Shown: piece by piece, positions 55,266 through 63,518 of the stretch | How positions within the stretch are numbered: the stretch's first letter is position 1 | Layout: every line of letters begins with the position of its first letter | Program-made: the position numbers and the translations under genes | The notes under the pieces: model-generated | Databases searched by the model: none | The model's input: only the letters and a program-made list of their open reading frames with translations | What the model was told of the DNA's origin: nothing | NCBI RefSeq assembly: GCF_022647505.1 | Contig: NZ_CP071409.1 | Coordinates: 1,612,001 to 1,676,000 of the forward strand | Direction of reading: 5' to 3' | DNA from: [Pantoea] beijingensis | GTDB taxonomy: Bacteria; Pseudomonadota; Gammaproteobacteria; Enterobacterales; Enterobacteriaceae | Length of the DNA stretch: 64,000 bases

Positions 55266-55709
55266 TTACGGCTCGATAATTATGCGCTGTATCAGGTCAC
55301 CCTGAAGATAGAACTGAATCAGACCGCGGCCAGTAAATTTGCGGCTTTTAACGTTCACTGTCACTGCCTGGCCAACGAGCCCATCGCGTTGTACCGATTT
55401 GACTGAAATAACTTCCATACTGGCGTTTGCGCCAATGTTATCGGTGGTATTCCATGCCAACACACCGGTTTTCCCCTGGTAATGATGACCCCAGTCGGTG
55501 ATATCCGCATCGGCGGCAAACTGCGCCAGAAAAGCATCGGTATCATGGTTATTGGTTGCGGTAATAAAATTTTCAATAGGTGTCGCGAGTGTGACTTTCA
55601 TCATGCTTTTATCCTGTAGGGTTGGCTCTGCACCTGTCCCGCAGGCGCTGAGTAAAAATAGACACAGAGGCGCCAGCCAGCGCCGGATTATTAGCAACGC
55701 AGTTTTCAT
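55266..55709 (-). CDS. SnoaL/NTF2-like lipoprotein
   Basis: A 147-residue putative lipoprotein. The N-terminus has a short basic region, a hydrophobic stretch and the lipobox LSAC (LCLFLLSACGTG), with Cys at about residue 22. The rest matches the SnoaL/NTF2-like fold: PIENFITATNNHDTDAFLAQFAADADITDWGHHYQGK, then a C-terminal sheet. These domains bind or isomerise small molecules; the ligand is unknown. It lies next to a small membrane protein on the same strand, 30 bases apart, and likely forms an operon with it. Confidence 0.75.
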   Translation of the reverse strand: MKTALLIIRRWLAPLCLFLLSACGTGAEPTLQDKSMMKVTLATPIENFITATNNHDTDAFLAQFAADADITDWGHHYQGKTGVLAWNTTDNIGANASMEVISVKSVQRDGLVGQAVTVNVKSRKFTGRGLIQFYLQGDLIQRIIIEP

Positions 55710-55739
55710 CTATGCTCCGGTGGTTATACGCACGGATTG

Positions 55740-56000
55740 CTATTTCACCGCAGGCCAGAATAGAACGATGGCGGGCGGCAAAAATATCAGCAGGAAAATC
55801 GGTAACTCTTCGAAAAAGCCATACCCTGCTTTGGTGATCCCTGCAATCATGTTGGTCAGGGCGATTGCAAACCACAGTACGGCGAACAGGGCAGGGAGCA
55901 CGACGGTTACGGTCGGATAAACTGAAATAAATAGCCGAACCAGCAGACGGCATGCCCCGGCCAGTAAAAAGCCATTGGCCAGGAATAATAAGGTACGCAT
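55740..56000 (-). CDS. Small inner-membrane protein of unknown function
   Basis: An 86-residue protein with three likely helices: about residues 2-22, 28-48 and 63-83 (ELPIFLLIFLPPAIVLFW). I do not recognise the family. It is upstream of the SnoaL-like lipoprotein gene in the same direction and diverges from a LysR gene at 56233. GGAGCC precedes the ATG by a short spacer. The LysR protein may control the pair. Confidence 0.65.
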   Translation of the reverse strand: MRTLLFLANGFLLAGACRLLVRLFISVYPTVTVVLPALFAVLWFAIALTNMIAGITKAGYGFFEELPIFLLIFLPPAIVLFWPAVK

Positions 56001-56232
56001 ATAGGGCTCCTGATGGAGTGAGCCTGGTCGACAAGGGAGAATCGGCCCGTTTCGGTATATTTAATGTGAGTTCCGCTACGCCCATTCTCTTCTCCGGATG
56101 CCTGAGCGCAAGATAACCCCCACCAACATGAGGTAGAACCCATAGTAGTATTTTATAAGGAACTATAAAGTAGGGGATATTGATATTATAATTCCATTTT
56201 TACTAACAATGGGTTGAGCAAGGCGCGCGAGG

Positions 56233-57159
56233 ATGGATAAATTCGATACCCTGTTACTCTTTACCCGCATTGTGGAACTGGAAAGTTTCAGCCAGGCGGC
56301 GGATCAATTGGGGATCCCCAGAGCGACTGCCAGCAATGCGATCAAAGAGCTGGAAAATAATCTGGAGTGTCGGTTACTGGAGCGCACGACGCGTCATGTG
56401 CATACTTCACCGGATGGTAAAGCCTTCTATGAGCGCTGCGTACATATCCTCTCTGAACTGGATGATGCCGAGTCGTCGCTGCGCCATACCGTTGCGCGGC
56501 CGCGCGGGATCTTGCGTATTGATTTACATGGTGCTCATGCGACGCACATTGTGCTGCCGCGGCTGGATGAGTTCCACGATGCTTACCCGGATATCGAACT
56601 GGTAATCAGCAGCGGCGACAGACTGGTAGACCTGGTGCGCGAAGGGGTCGATTGCGCGGTGCGCGCCGGAAAGCTGCACGATTCTTCGCTGGTGGCACGT
56701 TATCTGGCGACGATGCCTCAGGTTATTTGTGCCAGCCCGGACTATGTACGGCGCTACGGCTCGCCACGCAATCCCGAAGAGTTGATGGCGCACCAGTGTG
56801 TAAATTTTTTCTCTACCAATGGCGGGATGAACTACCCGATAGAGCTTATTGTTAATGGAAAAAAGCAGGGCTTCTATCCAAAGGGCTGGTTGACTGTGAA
56901 TGACGCGGAAAACTACGTGATCTGTGCGTTGCGTGGTGGCGGATTGGTACAGCTACCGCGTTATCACGTAGAGGAGGCGCTGGGGGAAGGACGTCTGGTA
57001 GAAGTTCTTAGCGAATGGCAAAGTCCGGGGATGACGGTATCCGCGCTGTATCCGCAGCATCGCCAGCTGTCGCCGCGCGTACGGGTATTTATCGACTGGT
57101 TAATCAGCCTGTATAGTGAGCGCTTTCCTGAGGAAAAATCGGCCATTCACCGCCGCTGA
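56233..57159 (+). CDS. LysR-type transcriptional regulator
   Basis: A 308-residue LysR regulator of the CrgA-like group: helix-turn-helix in LFTRIVELESFSQAADQLGI...RATASNAIKELE, then LLERTTRHVHTSPDG, a ligand domain with LVREGVDCAVRAGKL and CASPDYVRRYGSP, and the C-terminal SPRVRVFIDWL. It resembles the regulator at 39478. Divergent from the small membrane protein and lipoprotein genes, which are its most likely targets. The inducer is unknown. Confidence 0.85.
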   Translation: MDKFDTLLLFTRIVELESFSQAADQLGIPRATASNAIKELENNLECRLLERTTRHVHTSPDGKAFYERCVHILSELDDAESSLRHTVARPRGILRIDLHGAHATHIVLPRLDEFHDAYPDIELVISSGDRLVDLVREGVDCAVRAGKLHDSSLVARYLATMPQVICASPDYVRRYGSPRNPEELMAHQCVNFFSTNGGMNYPIELIVNGKKQGFYPKGWLTVNDAENYVICALRGGGLVQLPRYHVEEALGEGRLVEVLSEWQSPGMTVSALYPQHRQLSPRVRVFIDWLISLYSERFPEEKSAIHRR

Positions 57160-57254
57160 ATCCGGAAAGTTCCTCGATGCTGGGGTAAACCACTGGCACA
57201 GAGGAACGGAAACAGGATTCAGCGAAGAGGTCATTGCCTGGTGCAATATCGCTA

Positions 57255-58127
57255 TCAGGTTTTATTGCGCGAGTAGTTTTCGGATACGTGACTCAGGGAA
57301 AAACCGAGGCGCTGGATATTACGCCCTGAAACAGGAAAAGGCTGTTCTTCACCTGCATTGTACGCGGATTCAATGGTGATCCCGCTGATGTCCAGCTCAC
57401 AAGCCTTGTTAATTCTTGCTTTCAACAGGGCTTGCTGGATACCTTTACCGCGAAACTGCGGTAGCGTACCGCCAAAACCCAGCCACGCGACCTCGCCGGT
57501 GTTCATCATTGCGCCCGTGCCTGCCGGTTCGCCGTTATAGTGGGCAATAAAACAATGCCAGTTTTTACGTCCGATCAGATTTGCACTGCGCGCATCCATC
57601 CGGCGATCCATCTGAAAACATTCGCCTACGACCTCACTAAAAAGCTGACTCTCTTGCGTTGTTTCGGCTTCGATAATTGTGATTTCCGGTGCCACTTCAT
57701 GTTTCACAGGCACTGCATCGCGCCAGTAGTGAGCTATCCCTCCACTACGCAGCGTAAACCCACACTCATTCAGCAACAGATCGATGTTAGCATGATGAAA
57801 ATCGCTACCTAACGCAAATGCCCAGTTGGGATTAGCATGTTGATCCATCCATTCGGCTATTGTCTCGATCTGCTCCCGGGTTGCCATAGCGTTCTGACCC
57901 AAACTCATACAGCGGTTAAATAGCATAATATCGACTTCGCGGATGCCGGTACTACAATATTCAGGTAAATCAACCGCACTCATGCCCAACTCTGCCGCTA
58001 CGGCTGCAGGTGAGGCTTGGTTGAGATCGTAACAGACACGGCGATGTGCCAGTGCTATCGGTTTGGCATGGGCAACAGCTGTACCTTGAACCGTATTATA
58101 AAAGCGATCTGACTTCTTAATTTTCAT
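57255..58127 (-). CDS. GNAT-family N-acetyltransferase
   Basis: A 290-residue protein with an N-terminal region of about 130 residues and a C-terminal GNAT domain. The acetyl-CoA-binding motif A is LPQFRGKGIQQALLKARINKA, preceded by GEPAGTGAMMNTGEVAWLGFGGT. I chose the second of two adjacent ATG codons (MKIKKSDRF) since AAAGG sits five bases before it; 58130 or 58151 are possible. The N-terminal half may select the substrate, which is unknown. Confidence 0.78.
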   Translation of the reverse strand: MKIKKSDRFYNTVQGTAVAHAKPIALAHRRVCYDLNQASPAAVAAELGMSAVDLPEYCSTGIREVDIMLFNRCMSLGQNAMATREQIETIAEWMDQHANPNWAFALGSDFHHANIDLLLNECGFTLRSGGIAHYWRDAVPVKHEVAPEITIIEAETTQESQLFSEVVGECFQMDRRMDARSANLIGRKNWHCFIAHYNGEPAGTGAMMNTGEVAWLGFGGTLPQFRGKGIQQALLKARINKACELDISGITIESAYNAGEEQPFPVSGRNIQRLGFSLSHVSENYSRNKT

Positions 58128-58211
58128 CATCCTTTCGTATAAAAAGACCATTTTTGCAGGTATATATTAAATTAATATTAATCAATAGCTTATGGTTTTA
58201 CATTTTGCCAT

Positions 58212-58922
58212 TCAATCCGCGTAAATGGCGGTTTCTAACGCGAGCTCAATCATGTTATCTACCGTTGCCTGACTCTCTTCTGCACTGGGTTCTTCACCCG
58301 TCAGACTAAAAATACAGGCCGTTAAGAGACTTAACGCTTGTGCCCGATACTGTGCCGCGATGGCGTACAGCGCTGAGGTTTCCATTTCAACCGCCAGAAT
58401 GTTCATTTTTTTAAGCGCGGGTAGCATCGCTTCTGGTTTATCGTACAGGAGGTCGTTAGTGAAGATATTACCGAAATGCGTCGAAATATTGCGCTGATGG
58501 GCAACGCTCCAGCAGCGACGCAGCAAATCGAAGTCTGGCACTGCGGCGTAATCGTAACCACTGAAGCGGTCGCGGTTGGACGAGGAAGAGGTTCCTGCAC
58601 CTGTTGCTACAATGACATCGCTCATATTGTGGTGGACGTCAATCGCACCGCAGGTACCGACTCGAATCATTCTTTTTACTGCAAAATCGTTAATCAACTC
58701 ATGAGCGTAAATAGAGATCGATGGAATACCCATGCCGTGAGACATGACGGAAATACGTTCGCCTTTATAGTGGCCAGTGAAACCAAGCATATTGCGCGCG
58801 TTGCAGACACACCGGGCGTCGGTTAAGTAGGTTTGGGCAATATACTGCGCGCGCAGGGGGTCGCCTGGCATGATTACGGTGTCGGCAAAGTCGCCCGGAT
58901 TGGCGTTAATATGTGCGGTCAT
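58212..58922 (-). CDS. DeoD-type purine nucleoside phosphorylase
   Basis: A 236-residue phosphorylase very close to enterobacterial DeoD: MTAHINANPGDFADTVIMPGDPLRAQYIA, phosphate-site Arg in MIRVGTCGAI, and VEMETSALYAIAAQ. Conversion of purine nucleosides and phosphate to base plus ribose 1-phosphate is expected. The usual deoCABD partners are absent and some positions differ from canonical DeoD (for example a VHHNMSD segment), so it is likely a paralogue. Catalytic ASP region reads LTGEEPSAEES where DeoD has SDH-type residues, which may alter activity. Confidence 0.82.
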   Translation of the reverse strand: MTAHINANPGDFADTVIMPGDPLRAQYIAQTYLTDARCVCNARNMLGFTGHYKGERISVMSHGMGIPSISIYAHELINDFAVKRMIRVGTCGAIDVHHNMSDVIVATGAGTSSSSNRDRFSGYDYAAVPDFDLLRRCWSVAHQRNISTHFGNIFTNDLLYDKPEAMLPALKKMNILAVEMETSALYAIAAQYRAQALSLLTACIFSLTGEEPSAEESQATVDNMIELALETAIYAD

Positions 58923-59160
58923 GGGTCATCTCCTGCTATTTAAGGGCAACAACATAAACAGCTCGCTACGCAAATGAAAAGGCAAATGTCCGGTTGATGT
59001 TGATGGCGATCACAAAATTAAGATACTCCGCTCGCGGCAGATAGGTGATAATCGGGGGGAGTATTCTTGACGTTATCCCTGCCTTATCTGCGGGTAAGGC
59101 AACAATATGATTATCGGTTTCAGTTTTAGTGTGTCAGGAGTGAGAAAAGGGAGCCAGGGT

Positions 59161-59828
59161 ATGCAAACCATTCAGCAGTTGGCGCAGCGTGGACACCAGA
59201 TCCTACGCGAAACGGTGACGGCGGTTGCACTAAAAAAAAAGCATTGAATCCTGGCGAATATCTTCTTCGGCAGGGGGAGGAAATCAGTGCGCTGTATTGG
59301 ATAACGCTTGGCGAATATTCCCTGCACCATCATGCGGAAAATGGCAAGGTGTTCAGCCTTGGGCAGCGTTTTGTCAGCGATACGCTCATTGGTGAGATTG
59401 AATATCTGACTAATACACCCAGCCAGTTTTCAGTGGTTGCGCATGATGCGATAACGGTTGACGTCATCCCGCCGGCGCTGATGCAAACGATACTGAGCAG
59501 CCATGCGGAAGTCGGTATCTGGCTGAGTCAACGGCTTTCGCAAAACTATCAGGGCGGGATGGCCAAAACGATGGAGCGTTTTCTGCAGCCGCTGCATTTT
59601 ACTATCCTGGCCGATATTTATCAGCGCTACTTACAGGGTAAACCGTTGGTGGATTTCACGCAGGTGTACCGTGAAGCAGAACGATTTGGTTGTTCGGAGC
59701 GGGCTTATCGCAGGGTGATTACACAATTGCTTAACGACCGGTATATTCAGAAGTTATCCGGTGTCTACACGGTTTGTGACATGGATAAGTTTCACCGGAC
59801 ACTCACGGTTACGGCACGTTCTGGCTGA
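59161..59828 (+). pseudogene. Crp-like regulator split by a frameshift at an A9 tract
   Basis: An ATG at 59161 with GGGAG upstream opens MQTIQQLAQRGHQILRETVTAVALKKKH and stops at 59245. The remaining protein continues in another frame from the nine-A run at 59232-59240 through LNPGEYLLRQGEEISALYWI (cNMP-binding-like barrel) to a C-terminal winged helix (FGCSERAYRRVITQLLNDRYIQKLSGVY), ending at 59828. One more A would join the two as a 223-residue protein. A TTG at 59244 could start the 194-residue part. It may be a pseudogene, a sequencing error, or rescued by slippage. The ligand pocket does not look like that of true CRP. Confidence 0.65.
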
Positions 59829-59983
59829 ACGTGAGCTTCCGTCGCATAATCAGATGCTGGTTGAGTCCCTGCAGGATCGGTTGCAGTGGCATATTTTTAC
59901 GATGCAGTATGATGGAACTCGGTAACCGACTGAACGATTACCGGGAGTATGACGGGTCACACGCTGAATGATGAAAAAATCGT

Positions 59984-60322
59984 TTACCAGCCGCAGACGT
60001 TAGCTTCTTCATCTGAATCGTAGCCTCGGATGATATTAACTAACTCTTTCAGTACATCAGCAGTAATGGTGTTGTCTTTTAACACATCGAGTGTAGGGAA
60101 TCGTTTATCAACGGAAACACCGTTATTTTTATTCGTTACCGTCAGTACGAACCCTTTATTACTCTCATAGGTTAACGCCAGATCATCGATCAGTTTCTCA
60201 ATGGCTTCCATAGCAATCTCAGGGACATAGAATGACATGGGTCTGAGATACACGCTTTCCACTTTTTTATTATTATCCTGGTTTAATAATGTTAATGAAT
60301 ATCCTTTATTTTCACTGGTCAT
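59984..60322 (-). CDS. yoaG: YoaG-like protein with two DUF1869 domains
   Basis: A 112-residue protein made of two related halves. Residues about 6-53 (KGYSLTLLNQDNN...YVPEIAMEAIEKLIDDLALTY) and 55-112 (KGFVLTVTNKNNGVSVD...ITADVLKELVNIIRGYDSD) both match the DUF1869 unit of E. coli YoaG, a 60-residue protein ending DVCGW; this one ends NVCGW. The ATG lies four bases after the yeaR stop. In E. coli the yeaR-yoaG operon responds to nitrate, nitrite and nitric oxide. The duplication within one chain is notable. The molecular role is unknown. Confidence 0.85.
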   Translation of the reverse strand: MTSENKGYSLTLLNQDNNKKVESVYLRPMSFYVPEIAMEAIEKLIDDLALTYESNKGFVLTVTNKNNGVSVDKRFPTLDVLKDNTITADVLKELVNIIRGYDSDEEANVCGW

Positions 60323-60326
60323 GAGA

Positions 60327-60659
60327 TTAACCTTCTATCAGAATTCTTGGGTCGACATAAAAATCCACATTAAATAATGTATCGTTAGAGAGTGCTTCGA
60401 TCCTGTGCCATTTTTCTGGCGGGAATACACCAAATTGTCCGGCTTCAATCGTCAGCGTCTCGATCGGTTCTGGGCTTATTTCATCCACATAACCGTAATA
60501 ACGAATAGCTCCTTGCATCACGGATAAACGCGGATAAACGCCTTGCCGTGTTCCTGAGTCCAGATGCCTCTTCCAGATAGACGGTGGCGCAGTATCTTTT
60601 GTCCACAAGGGGGTAGTCCGTGTATGAACATAATTTTCGGGTATGATAATTCGTTCCAT
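60327..60659 (-). CDS. yeaR: YeaR-like DUF1971 cupin protein
   Basis: A 110-residue small cupin of the DUF1971 (TehB-like) family, close to E. coli YeaR: IPENYVHTRTTPLWTKDTAP, GVYPRLSVMQGAIRYYGYVDE, IEAGQFGVFPPEKWHRIEA. His residues in this fold usually coordinate a metal. I chose ATG 60659 because GAGG lies six bases before it; an upstream ATG at 60671 would add four residues. It is the first gene of the yeaR-yoaG pair, behind a candidate NsrR site. Confidence 0.87.
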   Translation of the reverse strand: MERIIIPENYVHTRTTPLWTKDTAPPSIWKRHLDSGTRQGVYPRLSVMQGAIRYYGYVDEISPEPIETLTIEAGQFGVFPPEKWHRIEALSNDTLFNVDFYVDPRILIEG

Positions 60660-60714
60660 GTTAAACCTCATCTTTTATCCAGCTGCTTTCATTGAACCGA
60701 AAGAGAAATCCCTG

Positions 60715-60737
60715 TACATGCATATAATATACTTCTT
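60715..60737 (-). promoter_or_regulatory. Candidate NsrR operator of yeaR-yoaG
   Basis: On the minus strand AAGAAGTATAT-T-ATATGCATGTA matches the 11-1-11 inverted NsrR motif (AANATGCATTT and its complement) at most positions. It lies 56 bases upstream of the yeaR ATG, where an operator would overlap the promoter. Confidence 0.5.
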
Positions 60738-61358
60738 TTAATGCTTGTGAATTTTTTTCTGTTAATTAATTTTTCACTAAATTGATGCCGTTATCAGCGA
60801 TGATCCTGTTATCAGGAGTGGAATGCCACTTATTTGGCTGGGCGAGTGGGGCCGGGAAATAAGAGGTATAGAGAATTACCTCGGAATTATACGTCACTTT
60901 TATACTTGTGGAGTATATCTGGTGGTAATGAAAAACATGGCTTATTTATGATTAGTTAAAATAAACCGTCTTTATAATAAAGGAGGGTTGCCCGTATTTT
61001 TATCTGTTCCTGTCATCTCGTACGGCTTGAAAGCCGGGTTTTGAGATTCTTTTTACAGCGCAAATTCTGTGCGCATGACGACGTCATAATTTAACGAAGA
61101 ATCTGCGGGCAGTTCAGCGGCTTCCGGGACAAAACGTGTAAGTGTGTTGTGTGGGTATTAACGTTAATGATGCTGTAGAGGTGCTGGATCAACCGAAAGT
61201 TGCGTTGGCCAGGGCTGAAACAGCAGCCTGGCAGGCTTGCGCCAAAAGCGAACATTCACAAGTTCTGACAGGAATAACGCAGCAAGGTCATTGCTGCGCT
61301 ATCTTAAGTTCATTTTTAGTCGCTAAAGTGCAACTCAGATCGTTATATGCATACAGAA
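60738..61358. other. Gene-free stretch between yeaR and the SDR gene
   Basis: About 620 bases. The left part is AT-rich and holds the yeaR promoter. An open frame on the plus strand at 61142-61384 overlaps the end of the convergent SDR gene and has no recognised family, so I do not call it. No RNA gene is seen. Confidence 0.4.
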
Positions 61359-62084
61359 TTAATGCGAAGCTTGCGTCGGTCTGACAACTATTTCATTCAC
61401 ATCGACATTATCCGGTTGCTCAATGACATAGCGTACCGCGCGGCCAATAGCATCGGGCTGCAGTGCAATGGCGCGATAACTTTTCATCGCGTCAGCGGCG
61501 GCCGGATCGGTAATGCTTTCGGCCAGTTCACTCTCGACCACGCCTGGATGTACACAGGTTACCCTAAGCTGACTATTTTCCTGACGTAAGCCATCGGAAA
61601 TAGCACGTACCGCAAACTTCGTGGCACAATAGACCGCTGCGGTCGGTGACACCGTCAGTGCACCCACTGAGGCAATATTAATGATATGCCCTGATGAACG
61701 TTCCAGCATCGACGGTAATACCGCGGCAATACCATAGAGCACCCCTTTGATATTCACATCGACCATTTGGTCCCATTCATCCACTTTCAGCGAGGACATC
61801 ATCGACAGCGGCATGATGCCAGCGTTATTGATTATTACATCTATGCGGCCCCATTTTTCCAATGCGAAAGCAGCAAACTGTTCTACTGAGGCCCGTTGGG
61901 TCACGTCCAACTTCTGAATCTCAACTTCTGCACCGTCAAAACGTAACTCCTCTGCCAGCCCGGCTAAACGTTCTTCGCGACGGGCTCCTAAAAGGAGTAT
62001 TGAATCGGTCTTTGCCAGTTCCCGCGCAATCCCTGCACCAATACCGCTGGATGCGCCGGTAATTAAGATCACTTTTTGAGCCAT
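61359..62084 (-). CDS. Short-chain dehydrogenase/reductase
   Basis: A 241-residue classical SDR: cofactor motif TGASSGIGAGIARELA (about residues 9-24), NNAGIMPLSMMSSL, catalytic Ser in NIASVG and YCATKFAVRAISDGLRQE. This pattern is close to the many YdfG-like or NADP-dependent SDRs of enterobacteria. Divergent from a LysR gene with a 99-base spacer, so regulation by that protein is likely. Substrate unknown. Confidence 0.86.
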   Translation of the reverse strand: MAQKVILITGASSGIGAGIARELAKTDSILLLGARREERLAGLAEELRFDGAEVEIQKLDVTQRASVEQFAAFALEKWGRIDVIINNAGIMPLSMMSSLKVDEWDQMVDVNIKGVLYGIAAVLPSMLERSSGHIINIASVGALTVSPTAAVYCATKFAVRAISDGLRQENSQLRVTCVHPGVVESELAESITDPAAADAMKSYRAIALQPDAIGRAVRYVIEQPDNVDVNEIVVRPTQASH

Positions 62085-62183
62085 AAATACTCTCCTGTTT
62101 ATGTAGTGCTGGCGATCTTACGCTGGCAAGACTATAAAGATAATCCACTCATTACTTAACAGACTGGTAATCGCGGCTAAACA

Positions 62184-63068
62184 ATGACAGTTGATAAAAA
62201 TGCGCTTGAGGTATTTGTTATCGTGGCGGAGACGCGTAATTTTCGGATAGCTGCCGAGCGCCTGGGAGTGACACGCTCGGCGATTAGCCAGACATTACGT
62301 CGACTGGAAGATCGACTGAATATTTCACTGATGCATCGGACAACGCGCAGTATTAACCTGACCGAGGCGGGAAAACGTTTTTATGATGATGTTGCTCCTG
62401 CTATTGAACAACTGAATTGTGCAGCGACGGATATCGCTGACCAGGCGAAGGAACCACGTGGGCAGCTACGACTGGCAATATCTTCAATAGCAGAGAGAGT
62501 CATTGGTGGGAAGATACTGGCGGATTTTATCTCCGCATACCCGTACGTCGAACTGGAAATTACCATCACCGATGAGGAGTTCGACATCGTGGAACAGGGT
62601 TACGATGCTGGTGTGCGGCTTGGCGAGGTTATCGCAAAGGACATGATTGTGGTGCCGGTTTCAACCATGCAGCGGCAGGTGGCGGTGGCATCCCATGCCT
62701 ATCTTTCCCAGCATGGTATTCCGCAGCATCCGAATGACCTCATCCATCACCGGTGTATTGGTTGGCGAAAATACCCGGGCATTTCACCTTATTGCTGGGA
62801 GTTCTCTGATCGGGGACGCGATTTTGAAGTGAACGTCAAACCCCAGCTCACCACTAACGATATGGGGGTGATGATCCGTACCGTGTGTGCAGGAGGTGGG
62901 ATTAGCTTTGGTATGGAAGAAACCTTTCAGCCTTACATTGCGCGTGGCGAGATGGTGACTTTATTAGATGAATGGTTACCGACGTTTCCGGGTTTTTATC
63001 TCTATTTTCCCGGGAGAAAGAACCTGGCACCTAAACTCAGAGCGTTTATTGACCATGTAAGGATGTGA
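62184..63068 (+). CDS. LysR-type transcriptional regulator
   Basis: A 294-residue LysR regulator: VFVIVAETRNFRIAAERLGV then TRSAISQTLRRLEDRLNISL form the helix-turn-helix, followed by RTTRSINLTEAGKRFYDD and a ligand domain (GQLRLAISSIAERVIGGKIL, VEQGYDAGVRLGEV). It belongs to the CrgA/YafC-like group. Divergently arranged with the SDR gene at 61359, its probable target. No effector is known. Confidence 0.87.
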   Translation: MTVDKNALEVFVIVAETRNFRIAAERLGVTRSAISQTLRRLEDRLNISLMHRTTRSINLTEAGKRFYDDVAPAIEQLNCAATDIADQAKEPRGQLRLAISSIAERVIGGKILADFISAYPYVELEITITDEEFDIVEQGYDAGVRLGEVIAKDMIVVPVSTMQRQVAVASHAYLSQHGIPQHPNDLIHHRCIGWRKYPGISPYCWEFSDRGRDFEVNVKPQLTTNDMGVMIRTVCAGGGISFGMEETFQPYIARGEMVTLLDEWLPTFPGFYLYFPGRKNLAPKLRAFIDHVRM

Positions 63069-63211
63069 CGGTTCGTGTCTATAAATCGCCACACCTCCGG
63101 TAGATACCCTGAAGGTTATTATCACTCTTAGAACGCGCAGGTGTGCGGGGACTACCCTAATGCGGTACTCAACGTCCGCTCTTATCTGTCTTTCATAAAC
63201 CGCAAAAAAGC

Positions 63212-63244
63212 AAAAAGCCAGCTTAATAAAAATTGAGCTGGCTT
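63212..63244 (-). terminator. Rho-independent terminator of the third tRNA-Asn
   Basis: AAGCCAGCT and AGCTGGCTT pair around a 12-base AT-rich loop; on the minus strand TTTTTGC follows the stem. It lies nine bases beyond the tRNA 3' end. Confidence 0.88.
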
Positions 63245-63252
63245 CTCTAATC

Positions 63253-63328
63253 TGGCTCCTCTGACTGGACTCGAACCAGTGACATACGGATTAACAGTCC
63301 GCCGTTCTACCGACTGAACTACAGAGGA
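63253..63328 (-). tRNA. tRNA-Asn (GUU), third copy
   Basis: A 76-base gene with encoded CCA and anticodon GTT, identical to the copies at 18478 and 51542. Its terminator is intact at its 3' side. It lies 190 bases from the end of lsrK. Confidence 0.97.
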
Positions 63329-63346
63329 ATTGGTGCTACGAGGCGC

Positions 63347-63375
63347 ATCATAGCGGCTGATGGTCGGCCGATCAA
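63347..63375 (-). promoter_or_regulatory. Promoter of the third tRNA-Asn
   Basis: On the minus strand TTGATC, 17 bases, TATGAT, followed by a GCGCCTCG discriminator. The spacing equals that of the other two tRNA-Asn promoters; the flanking sequence differs. Confidence 0.75.
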
Positions 63376-63518
63376 AGGAGAAAATGCAGGAAAGGGTTTA
63401 TTTGCTGATACTTTAGTCAATCTGGCGAAAAATAAGTCGCCGTATATGCCAGCGATAAAGATAAGCCGGCGTTTGATTGCCTGATGTACGACGGTTTGCG
63501 GTGGCGGCGCTTGTTGTA

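Noticed and set aside
61142..61384. 80-residue plus-strand open frame
   Set aside because: It overlaps the convergent SDR gene end, has no visible ribosome binding site and no recognisable family.
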